From assembly GCA_963792175.1 (NCBI GenBank), contig CAWBVG010000029.1:1-42506 (forward strand): 42,506 nucleotides of DNA, written 5' to 3'. Positions 17,850-26,042 of the stretch are shown here, in pieces; position 1 is the first letter of the stretch, and every line of letters starts with the position of its first letter. The DNA is from CAWBVG01 sp963792175. Lineage in GTDB: Bacteria; Acidobacteriota; Vicinamibacteria; Vicinamibacterales; CAVVIG01. A program made the translations under genes and the position numbers. The notes under the pieces are model-generated. The model did not search any database and was not told the DNA's origin. It was given only the letters and a program-made list of their open reading frames with translations.

Positions 17850-19385
17850 CAGTTCTTGTCGCTGTGTATCGGTGTCCTTGTCCTTATCCTTGACCTTGAA
17901 TCCCGAGATCATCAGCAACGACCCTCGATGGTTGGCCGCATCGACAGCACGATGCTGCAGATGCACAAAGGCGGCTTCGCCGGACGCGAGGAAGATGAAT
18001 CCGGTCGGCTCCGCATGTCGTGTCGCGCAGCGACGCGAACCGCAAACATCCGTCCGACTGGGTGTCGTCATCGTCGCCGTCCGGCAGGCACGATCCACAG
18101 GTCATTGCCTCGCAGTTGGGAAGTGCCGTTCGGCAGCACGCGGCTGTTCGGTCCGTCTTCGAGAATCACCAGGTTGCCGGTATGCGGCTGGAACGCGACG
18201 TTGTCCTCATCGCGAAGTACCGGGTGCCGGGGACGAAGCGCTCGACTCCGGGATCGTGCCGGTCGGCGGTCGCTGGCACCGCCGACGCTGGGGGCCTTCG
18301 GTCAGGCACATGATTTCGGAATTCACACCGGAATTCTCAACCGTGCTGACGCCGACGTGGCTCATGCGGCCGGTGTTGGCCCGCACGCACGGAACACGAC
18401 CCTTCTCCGCGGCGACGGATCGATGTCCATGTCCTCGGGTCGGTAATAGCCCGTAAATCTCTGAGCAGTCTGCGCGTTGCGCAGAATGATGTTGCCGGTG
18501 GCATTGATGACGCCGGCTGCGAATCTGGTTGACCAGCGTCCAGCTGCCCTTCCCGGTTTCCGCGCCCTGGCCGTTCGACGAATTCCCGAGGCGCTTGCCG
18601 ACGCGAAGGCCGAAGATCGTCCCGGACGCCAACGGCGACTGGGCGGGGATCGTCACGGTCGGGACCGCCCGCCAAAGGGCACCGCCGGAACGAACTTGTA
18701 GATACCGCCGCCGGCGTTGCCGCCGTTCGGCGCCGGTTCGTCGCCGTAAATAAGGATGCCGTCCGGCTTGCATGGCAAAGCCCTCGAACGCCAGGCTCCC
18801 GACCGCTGACGCTTCACGATGCGGCGGATCGCTGGTCAGTGCCGAGATCGCGATTTGACATTGATCGGCGGTCGTTGATGCGAGCGGATCGAGGATCTCG
18901 AGAAGCCGCCCTGTCTCCCGCTTCTTCCGCGAAGATGATGGTGCCCCACGGCGTGCGGCGAACCGGGTCGCAGGAGATGAGCCCGGTGAGGAGTCGTCGC
19001 ATTGGCGGTGAACCGGTCGTGAGATCGACGCGCTGCACGGCCGGGACCGACGTCTCTTCGTCGCAGACGAACAGATGCGTCGGATGCTCGTCGTCGGGCC
19101 ACATCGCAATCTGATCGGCCGCGTTCTCGACAGCGCTGGAGATCAGGTGGCCTTCAGCCCGTCGGCCAGATCGAGCGCGTCGACGCTTGGGCCATCGAAC
19201 GGACCAATGGCGCTGTCGTCGAGCGGGTGGTGGAACCCGAACAACTGCTCAGAATGAGCGCGCAGCTGATCGGCGACAAACTTTCCGAAGTCTCCATGGG
19301 GACTGTCCGCAGCCAGCCGAGCCCCGAGAGTGACGGCCGCGACACCAACCACACCGACACAGATACGCACGAAAGATCGTTTCAT
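17850..19385 (-). pseudogene. PhoX/DUF839-like alkaline phosphatase, broken in many frames
   Basis: The start ATG 19385 has GGAGGCGAG about 10 bases upstream, and a signal peptide follows (MKRSFVRICVGVVGVAAVTL). Successive pieces in different frames read THLFVCDEETSVPAVQRVDL, RTPWGTIIFAEEAGD, GSLAFEGFAMQA, NEIYKF-type regions, GRMSHVGVSTVENSG and EPTGFIFLASGEAAFVHLQH, which together follow the DUF839/PhoX beta-propeller order. At least six shifts occur in 1.5 kb. The 3' end is uncertain: ISGFKVKDKDKDTDTQRQ is the last recognisable part. PhoX enzymes are secreted calcium/iron phosphomonoesterases. Because no large domain is missing, an assembly problem is as likely as true decay. Position beside pit fits a phosphate-acquisition role. 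Confidence 0.65.
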
Positions 19386-19471
19386 GAATGTCTCGCCTCC
19401 GGTGCGTATGCGTCTCTGATGGGTGTTACTCTCGGTACAAATACCAGGTCACATCGCCACAACGCAGATGT

Positions 19472-19500
19472 CTGTCACAGGGATGTCACAAGGCGTGAAC
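19472..19500 (+). promoter_or_regulatory. Three heptamers at 11-bp period, Pho-box-like
   Basis: CTGTCAC (19472), ATGTCAC (19483) and CGTGAAC (19494) recur exactly every 11 bp, with 4-base spacers. The enteric Pho box is CTGTCAT repeats with the same geometry. The array lies between the divergent PhoX-like gene (start 19385, minus) and the first Kir copy (GTG 19545, plus). The heptamers face the Kir side, where TAGAAT near 19530 could be a -10; control of the phosphatase would need the reverse orientation to work. Pattern is directly visible, regulator identity inferred. Confidence 0.4.
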
Positions 19501-19529
19501 AAACCGTAATAGTGACGATCGCGACGGTT

Positions 19530-19765
19530 AGAATACGCTCAATCGTGTCCGAATCGCCCCAACAGCGACGCCTCGGCGAGGATCTCGGTCTCGGCGGAAA
19601 GCTCGCCGCAGCGCAGTCGCGCACGCGGCGAACGCCGAGCGGGAAGATCAATGTCCGTCGGAAGGATTTCGGTCCATTCCTCCTCAATGGATGGCGAACG
19701 TTTTATGCACAGCGCGAAGCTCGTGCTGCGCGTTGCCAGTCGACTGCTGGGATTGTATGGCACGG
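19530..19765 (+). pseudogene. Truncated duplicate of the Kir potassium channel 5' end
   Basis: GTG 19545 begins MSESPQQRRLGEDLGLGGKL, nearly identical to the start of the full Kir gene at 19962, and NVRRKDFGPF matches NVRRNDLGPF there. The similarity also includes the upstream TAGAATAC and TCAATCGTGTCCGAATCG. After about 50 codons the copy shifts frame (the Kir-like continuation RLLGLYG is in another frame) and then diverges completely. The pore helix and TIGYG filter never appear. It is a partial tandem duplication about 417 bp upstream of the intact gene. It could still yield a short cytoplasmic peptide of up to 85 residues. Confidence 0.75.
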
Positions 19766-19961
19766 GTTTGAAGGCGGGGTGAACCGGCGCAACGAGGTGT
19801 GAGAAATCGGCTGGCCGGACCGGAAGCGCTCTCAAGGTGCCGCAATTAACAACTTACGTGGGGTCCGAACCTAGCTGAAGGACGGCGTGCACGCTTTGGG
19901 CGATTGCAGTATGCCGGGACGAGAGGGCGGCGTTGATCGGTAGAATACTCGCACGTCAATC

Positions 19962-20915
19962 GTGTCCGAATCGTCCCAGCAACAGCGCCTCCGCGAGGAT
20001 CTCGGTCTCGGCGGAAAGCTCTCCGAGCGCAGCCGCGCACGCCTGCTGAACCACGACGGGACGTTCAACGTCCGCCGGAACGATCTCGGTCCGTTTCACC
20101 CCTTCAACGCCTATCACACGCTGCTTTCGCTGCCGGTCCCTCGACTGCTGGGCTTGATGGCTGCGTTCTACGTTGTGGTCAACGTGATCTTCGCGACGCT
20201 GTACTGGCTGGCCGGATCGGACGCGCTGGCCGGCGCCGCGAGCGCGCCGCTTGCGCGCTTCGAAGACTCACTGTTTTTCAGCGTGCAAACGCTCGCGACG
20301 ATTGGCTACGGCCGGCTGGTGCCGAACACGCGCCTCGCGAACATTCTGGTCGCGCTCGAGGCGCTCGTCGGCCTGCTGGGGTTTGCCATCCTGAGCGGGT
20401 TGCTGTTCGCGCGCTTTACGCGTCCGACGGCGAAGATCGTCTTCAGCCGGAACGCCATCATCGCGCCCTACGACACGGGATGGGCGCTGATGTTCCGCCT
20501 CGTGAACCTCCGGAATCACGACCTCACCGATGTCCGCGCCGTCGTTTCCTTCGCACACTGGGTCGAGGAGAACGGATCCCGCCGGCGACGATTCGACCTG
20601 CTGCCTCTCGAGCGGCAATCGATCCTCTTCATGCCGCTGCACTGGGTCATCGTGCATCCGATTGACGGCCAGAGCCCGTTGCGCGGCCTGTCAATGGACT
20701 CGCTGACCGCCGCCGATCCGGAAATCGTCTGCCTGATCACGGCCGATGACGAGACGTTTGCGCAGACCGTGCATTCGAAGACCAGCTACGACAAGGCGGA
20801 CATCGTCTGGGGGGCGCGCTTCCGCGACATGTATACGTCCGACGTGGACCATGTCGCGATCGATCTGACACGCCTTCACGACCTGGATCGCGTCGACGGT
20901 CCCGTCATGGTGTGA
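19962..20915 (+). CDS. Inward-rectifier potassium channel (KirBac type)
   Basis: An intact 317-residue channel subunit from GTG 19962. Residues ~35-60 form the slide-helix region, TM1 lies at ~62-85 (LMAAFYVVVNVIFATLYWLA), the pore helix at ~102-112, the potassium filter TIGYG at 113-117, and TM2 at ~126-150 (ILVALEALVGLLGFAILSGL). The C-terminal ~165 residues are the immunoglobulin-like cytoplasmic domain (FSRNAIIAPYDTGWALMFRL, FMPLHWVIVHPIDGQSPLRG, SYDKADIVWGARFRDMYTSD). Kir channels assemble as tetramers in the inner membrane. The domain layout and length match KirBac proteins. A truncated duplicate lies upstream; a hairpin separates it from the convergent exporter operon. Confidence 0.95.
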   Translation: MSESSQQQRLREDLGLGGKLSERSRARLLNHDGTFNVRRNDLGPFHPFNAYHTLLSLPVPRLLGLMAAFYVVVNVIFATLYWLAGSDALAGAASAPLARFEDSLFFSVQTLATIGYGRLVPNTRLANILVALEALVGLLGFAILSGLLFARFTRPTAKIVFSRNAIIAPYDTGWALMFRLVNLRNHDLTDVRAVVSFAHWVEENGSRRRRFDLLPLERQSILFMPLHWVIVHPIDGQSPLRGLSMDSLTAADPEIVCLITADDETFAQTVHSKTSYDKADIVWGARFRDMYTSDVDHVAIDLTRLHDLDRVDGPVMV

Positions 20916-20964
20916 GCCGTTGCGCCACGGGCTGCTAGTGAGCCTGTACCGGATCGTTAGGATC

Positions 20965-21022
20965 GCCACGAAACACAAACACGAAAAGACCAAAGGGTTT
21001 CGTGATTTCGTGTTTTCGTGGC
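20965..21022. terminator. Long imperfect inverted repeat between convergent genes
   Basis: GCCACGAAACACAAACACGAAA at the left (20965 on) pairs with TTTCGTGATTTCGTG...TTTTCGTGGC at the right (ending 21022), with a ~12-base loop AGACCAAAGGG. It lies between the Kir stop (20915) and the last permease stop (21057), so it can act on both converging transcripts. It is notably AT-richer than the surroundings, and the CACGAAA unit is repeated inside each arm, suggesting a short repeat that was copied and inverted. Confidence 0.5.
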
Positions 21023-21056
21023 GGCCATAGCTGGTACCGATTCAGCGAGACGTCCA

Positions 21057-22205
21057 CTAGGCGAGGCGCTTGCGGTACTGCCGAACCGCCAGCGTCAGGA
21101 TCACCACGGCGGATATCGCCAGGATCGACAGCGGCTCGACGATCGCCGCCGGGCCGGCGCCTTTCATCAGAATCGCCCGCGAGATCGTCACGAAGTGACG
21201 AACCGGGTTGATCTGCGACACCGCCTGCACCCACGGCGCCATGCTGTCGATCGGCGTGAACAGGCCGCTCATCAGCAGGTAGATGATCACGATGAAGAAC
21301 GTGACGAACATCGCCTGTTGCTGCGTCTCGACCAGCGTCGAGATCCAGAGACCGATGCCCAGCGCCACGGCCAGGTAGACCGCGGCCGCGCCATACAGCA
21401 GCAGCAGGCTCCCGACCATCGGGATGCCGAACACGAGCTTGCCGACGATGAGTCCGAGGGAGAGTTCCAGCAAGCCGAGCACCCAGAACGGCAGAAGCTT
21501 GGCGGTGATGAACTCGCCTCGCGTGATCGGCGTCACGTTGAGCTGCTCCAGCGTCCCCAGCTCTTTCTCGCGCGCGATGTTCTGCGCTGACAGCAGCGTC
21601 CCGATCATCGTGACCAGCGCCACGAGGATGCCGGGCACCATGTAGTGCTGGTAGTTCAGCGTCGGGTTGTAGCGGCCGCGGACGCGCACATCGATCCGCG
21701 GCACGCCCCGCACCGGTATCGGCATGCCAGCTTTTGCGGCGATGACGCTGGGCCTCAGCCGAGCCGTCAGTTCGGCCGCATAATCCGCCAGGACGCGCGA
21801 GGCGTACGCCTGCACGATGCCGGCGGCCGATCCCTTCTCCCCATTGACCGACAGTTCAACCGGCGCGACGCCGGTGCGCACCAGCGAGGCCTCGAAGTCG
21901 TGCGGGATCACCACGACCATCGTGACGGTACCGGCCAGCAGGCCCTCGTTCGCCGCATCCAGCGACGGCGCGGTGCCCACAATCTGGAAATGGCCAGACG
22001 CCGCCAGGTGGCTGGCGAGACCGCGTGACGTGCTCGTGCGATCGAGATCGACGATGTGGATCGAGGTGTTGCGAATCTGGAACGTCGCGGCGTTCGACAG
22101 GATCAGCAGCTGGACGATGGGGACGACGAGGATCTGCGCCACCAGAATGCGGTCGCGCACGATATGCAGGACCTCGGCCTGGGCCAGGAACAGGATGCGG
22201 CGCAT
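21057..22205 (-). CDS. ABC-2 exporter permease (YbhR-like)
   Basis: An intact 382-residue protein from ATG 22205, two bases after the stop of the previous permease. TM1 is near residues 18-40 (ILVAQILVVPIVQLLILSNA). A ~150-residue extracytoplasmic loop follows (IVDLDRTSTSRGLASHLAAS, FEASLVRTGVAPVELSVNGE). Five C-terminal segments follow from HYMVPGILVALVTMIGTLLS, including REKELGTLEQLNVTPITRGE, the conserved ABC-2 coupling motif, and AMFVTFFIVIIYLLMSGLFT. This is the standard YbhS/YbhR/DrrB-type layout. It should pair with the preceding permease to form the membrane channel of a tripartite drug or small-molecule exporter. It is the last gene of the operon and ends near the inverted repeat. 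Confidence 0.9.
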   Translation of the reverse strand: MRRILFLAQAEVLHIVRDRILVAQILVVPIVQLLILSNAATFQIRNTSIHIVDLDRTSTSRGLASHLAASGHFQIVGTAPSLDAANEGLLAGTVTMVVVIPHDFEASLVRTGVAPVELSVNGEKGSAAGIVQAYASRVLADYAAELTARLRPSVIAAKAGMPIPVRGVPRIDVRVRGRYNPTLNYQHYMVPGILVALVTMIGTLLSAQNIAREKELGTLEQLNVTPITRGEFITAKLLPFWVLGLLELSLGLIVGKLVFGIPMVGSLLLLYGAAAVYLAVALGIGLWISTLVETQQQAMFVTFFIVIIYLLMSGLFTPIDSMAPWVQAVSQINPVRHFVTISRAILMKGAGPAAIVEPLSILAISAVVILTLAVRQYRKRLA

Positions 22206-22207
22206 CG

Positions 22208-23333
22208 CTACTCCAGCCGTTCCTTGAACGAGTGCACGCTGGCCGCCAGCAGCACGGCGGCCATCACCGCGAGAATCAGCGTCTCGCGCCAGACGTAGGC
22301 CAGCCCGACGCCCTTCAGCATGATGCCCCGCGCGATCGCCACGAACCACCGGCCCGGCACGATGTTCGACAGGATGCGCAGCAGCCACGGCATGCTCTCG
22401 ACCGGAAAGATGAAGCCGGACAGGAGGACGTTCGGCAGCATCGTTCCCAGGAGCGCAGCCATCATCGCCAGGCGCTGTGACGAGGTCCGCGCCGAGACCA
22501 GAATGCCGAGGGAGAGCGACACCAGAATGAAGAGCGCGGCCTCGAACAACAGCAGCAGCAGGCTGCCTCGCAGCGGCACACGAAACACCAGCCGCGCCTC
22601 CACGATGATGGCGATCGCGCTGACGAATCCGATCGACCAGGTACGGCGCGACCTTGCCGACGATGATCTCCAACGGCCGCAGCGGCGAGACGAGCATCGC
22701 TTCCATCGTCCCGGTCTCCTTCTCGCGCGTGAGGGAGATCGCCGTCATCATCGACGACACGATCGTCAACACGAACGCCATCAGGCCCGGGACGAACAGA
22801 TTCGAGCTGGCGCGCGTCGGGTTGAAGCGAACGCGCACGTCGGGCGCGATGACAATGCGTGATGCGCGAACCCCTGGCGACGTGGCCGAGGCGCTGAGCT
22901 CACGCTGGTAGCCGTCGATCACCGCCTGCGCGTAGGCCTGGAGGAGGCTCCCGGTATTCGGCTCGGTCGCGTCGGTGACGATCCGGATCTGCGCCGGTTC
23001 GCCGCGGGCCAGATCGGCGGCAAAGCCCGGCTTGAACACGATCGCCTGCTGCGCCTGTCCATTCTGAAACAGCGGTTCGAGATCCGCCGTGCGAGCCACG
23101 ACGGACACCGTGCGGAAGACGCCCGCGGACGCAAACCGATCCCGCAGCGCCATCGTGGCGTAGTCCGGCGCGGCATCGACGACCGCCAGGCGCACGCCGT
23201 CGACATCCGTGCGAATGGCGAATCCGAACAGCACGACCTGCACGACCGGCAGCGCGATCAGCACGATCAACGTCCGGCGATCGCGCAGGATGTGAAACGC
23301 CTCCTTTTGCAGCAGCCCCTTGAGCGCACTCAT
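22208..23333 (-). CDS. ABC-2 exporter permease (YbhS-like), one frameshift
   Basis: About 375 codons from ATG 23333. It starts SALKGLLQKEAFHILRDRRT, with TM1 after it (LIVLIALPVVQVVLFGFAIR), then a periplasmic loop (VVDAAPDYATMALRDRFASA) and FVPGLMAFVLTIVSSMMTAI plus REKETGTMEAMLVSPLRPLE, the coupling motif. A break near 22630 leads to the C-terminal helices (LFILVSLSLGILVSARTSSQ, LSGFIFPVESMPWLLRILSN) ending SVHSFKERLE. No stop separates it from the upstream ATPase, so the two read as one fusion. The sequence GGCATGAGTG would give the usual ATGA overlap if the ATPase ended in the other frame, so the fusion may be an indel effect. Partner of the YbhR-like permease. Confidence 0.88.
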
Positions 23334-24074
23334 GCCGGCGTCTCCGACTGCGGACGCGCGCAGCCGGACGAACAACTCGTCGATCGAGTCGACGCCGAAC
23401 TGCCGCTTCAGATCCGCCGGCGCACCGATCGCCGCGATGCGGCCGCTGACCATGATCGAGATGCGGTCGCAGTATTCCGCCTCGTCCATGTAGTGGGTCG
23501 ACACCAGCACGGTCGTGCCCGCTGAAGCCGCCTCGTAAATGAGCTCCCAGAACTGCCGGCGCGTGATCGGATCGACGCCGCTGGTCGGTTCGTCGAGAAA
23601 CACGATGCGCGGCTCGTGGATGAGGGCGACGGAGAACGCGAGCTTCTGGCGCCAGCCGAGCGGCAGCCGCCGCACGGCATCGTCCGCGACTCCGGCAAGA
23701 CCCAGACGCGCGAGCACCCGATCGCTACGCTCGCGAATCTGTTTGCGCGTCAGGCCGTAGATGCCGCCATACAGGCGGATGTTCTCGCGCGGGGTCAGGT
23801 CTTCGTACAGAGAGAACCGCTGGCTCATGTAGCCGATGCTCTGCTTGATCGCCTCGCTTTCGGTGTAGATGTCGTGTCCGGCGATGCGCGCCGTGCCGCC
23901 GCTCGGCTCGAGCAGGCCGATGAGCATGCGAATGGCGGTCGTCTTGCCCGCGCCGTTGGCGCCGAGGAAGCCAAACACCTCGCCCGCCCTGACGTCGAAG
24001 GAAATGCGATCGACGGCGGTGAAATCACCGAACCTGCGCGTGAGCTCCTTGACCTCGATGGCGACGTCGCTCAC
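23334..24074 (-). CDS. ABC transporter ATPase 2 (YbhF C-terminal half-like), reading into the permease
   Basis: About 247 codons before the permease start. The GTG at 24074 overlaps the stop of ATPase 1 (GTGA). Walker A is GANGAGKTT, the Q-loop region GYMSQRFSLYEDLTPRENIR, Walker B RIVFLDEPTSG with the catalytic Glu, and the H-loop LVSTHYMDEAEYCDRI keeps its His. The signature is degenerate: LPLGWRQKLAF instead of LSGGQ. This is a known property of the second ATPase domain of YbhF/YhiH-type exporters. It energises the two permeases. Whether the protein is naturally fused to the YbhS-like permease is undecided from this sequence alone. Confidence 0.9.
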
Positions 24075-25021
24075 GCGGCACCGTCCTCGAGCTGATCGCC
24101 GGACGAAGCCGTGCGGGCGATGAAGCTGTCTTCAACCGTCGGCTCGATCGGCTCGGCAGAGGCGTCGGCAAAGCCCTTCGCCGCGAGGAAGGCGCGAACG
24201 TCAGCGGCCAGCGTCTCGGTCGGCGCATCCGTGCGCTGGTCCGTATAGTGGATGACCTCGCCGAACGGATAGACGCTATGCGCGTGCTGGTAGGCGCGAA
24301 GCGCGAGCAGCGCCTTGAATCGCTCGCGCGCACGAACGCCGAGCAGCGGGCGGTCGAAGGCGCGGACGATGCCGGCGGGTGTGTCGACGGCGAGGAGACG
24401 GCCGCGGTGGATCAGCGCGATTCGATCGCAGCGCCTGGCCTCGTCCATGTACGGCGTCGACACGACCACGTTCAGGCCGCCTTGCTTCAGTTCGCCGAGC
24501 AGCTCCCAGAACTCGCGGCGTGACACCGCGTCGACGCCGGTCGTCGGCTCGTCGAGGATCAGAATCTCCGGGCGGTGGACCAGCGCGCAGCAGAGCGCGA
24601 GCTTCTGCTTCATGCCGCCCGACAGCGCTGCCGCGCGCCGCGCCTTGAACGGCTCGAGCTGCGAGTAGATCGGCGCGATGCGGGCGCGTTCGGCGTCGAT
24701 CGTCGTGCCGAACACGGACGCGAAGAACCGGAGGTTCTCCTCCACGCTCAAATCGGGATAGAGCGAGAAGCGCCCGGGCATGTAGCCGACCCGCGCGCGC
24801 AGCGCCCGGAACTCCTTCACGACGTCGCGCCCCAGCACCGAGGCGCGCCCCGCATCCGGCTCGAGCAGCGTCACCAGAATGCGAAACAGCGTGGTCTTGC
24901 CGGCACCGTCCGGACCGATGAACCCGAACAGCTCGCCCGGCGCGACCGTGAACGACACGCGATCGAGCGCCACGCTCCCGGCAAATCTCTTGGTGAGACC
25001 CTCGACCGCGACGGCGTTCAT
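24071..25021 (-). CDS. ABC transporter ATPase 1 (YbhF N-terminal half-like)
   Basis: An intact 316-residue ATPase. ATG 25021 overlaps the HlyD gene stop (ATGA) and begins MNAVAVEGLTKRFAGSVALD; upstream in-frame codons are the HlyD gene read in another frame. Walker A is GPDGAGKTT, the Q-loop region GYMPGRFSLYPDLSVEENLR, the signature LSGGMKQKLAL is canonical and Walker B is ILILDEPTTG. The H-loop reads VVVSTPYMDEARRCDRI, so the switch His is replaced by Pro. A ~90-residue C-terminal extension follows. In E. coli YbhF the two ATPase halves are one polypeptide; here they are separate, overlapping genes. Confidence 0.93.
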   Translation of the reverse strand: MNAVAVEGLTKRFAGSVALDRVSFTVAPGELFGFIGPDGAGKTTLFRILVTLLEPDAGRASVLGRDVVKEFRALRARVGYMPGRFSLYPDLSVEENLRFFASVFGTTIDAERARIAPIYSQLEPFKARRAAALSGGMKQKLALCCALVHRPEILILDEPTTGVDAVSRREFWELLGELKQGGLNVVVSTPYMDEARRCDRIALIHRGRLLAVDTPAGIVRAFDRPLLGVRARERFKALLALRAYQHAHSVYPFGEVIHYTDQRTDAPTETLAADVRAFLAAKGFADASAEPIEPTVEDSFIARTASSGDQLEDGAA

Positions 25022-26042
25022 TTCGCCGGACCAGCCGGACCGAACGTCACGTCCACGGGCATGCCGATCTTGAGGACGCCATTCGCGTTGGCCACGCGGA
25101 TCTTGATGGCGTAGACGAGATCGGCGCGTTCTTCCCTCGTCTGGATCGGGGTCGGCGTGAACTCGGCCTGGGTCGCCACCCACGACACCGATCCGTCGAG
25201 CGTCTGCCGGGCGTTGCCGGCGTCGACCGTGACGCGCGCCTGCTGCCCCACGCGGACCAGCGCGAGCTGCGTCTCGTTGATGTAGGCGCGCACATCCACG
25301 GCGCTCAGGTCCGCGATCTTGTAGAGCGGCTGACCCGGCTGCACGACCTCGCCTTTTCTCGCATAGGTGACGAGCACCGTGCCGGCCGATGGGTTGACGA
25401 TCTGTGCTTTGCGGATGCGCTCGTCGACCTGTCCGATCTGCGCGGCCGACACCGTCACCTGCTGAGCGGCGGTCTCCTGCTGCGCCCGTACCGCGGCGAT
25501 CTGTCCGGTATGCGCGGCAACCTGCCGCGCCTGCGCCTCGATCTGCCCGCGCTGCGCCTCGAGTTGGTGTTCCAGCGTCCGAACCTCACGTTCGGCTTGA
25601 TCGAGTTGCTGCGCGGTCGCCGCCTGCTGCGCGAACAGCCGCTGCGTGCGCTCGCTGCGCGCGCCTGGCGATCTCGAGCTGACTGGCCAACGCCGCGGCC
25701 TGGGACGTCGCGGCGTCGCGCTGCGCCTGCGCCGCCGCGCGTTGCGCTTCGATCACGGGAACCTGCCGGGCCAACCTCCAGCACGCGCGACGCGTTGGTG
25801 GCGCGCTGCGCCGCCGCCTGATCTCGCTGCAGCGCGAGATCGCTGGAGTCCACCGCGCCGACAACCGCGCCTGCGCCGATCGTCTGGCCCTCCTGCGGCG
25901 CGAAGGCCGTGAGCTGCCCGCCCGCCTGCGCCGACACCACCACCTCGGTGGCTTCAACGTTGCCGTAGGCGTCCGGTCCGGCGGGCTTCCCGCAGGCCGA
26001 CACCGTGAACGCGAGCAGGCCGGCGAGGGTCGATGCGCGCAT
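25018..26042 (-). CDS. HlyD/YbhG-like membrane fusion lipoprotein, frameshifted
   Basis: ATG 26042 overlaps the tolC stop by one base (TGATG). The N-terminus is a lipoprotein signal with lipobox VSAC (LAGLLAFTVSACGKP). The first lipoyl half reads NVEATEVVVSAQAGGQLTAF and EGQTIGAGAVVGAVDSSDLA. A helical hairpin rich in Ala/Gln/Arg follows over 25460-25830 with at least two shifts (AQAQRDAATSQAAALASQLE is readable). The second lipoyl half and barrel are in one frame: NPSAGTVLVTYARKGEVVQP, IADLSAVDVRAYINETQLAL and KIGMPVDVTFGPAGPAK at the end. It should link the inner-membrane ABC complex to TolC in the periplasm. Confidence 0.88.

Noticed and set aside
17871..17905. AAGGACAAGGATAAGG tract at the end of the PhoX-like gene as a microsatellite or regulatory repeat.
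   Set aside because: It is short and imperfect and encodes a plausible charged C-terminal tail; no copies were noticed elsewhere in the window.
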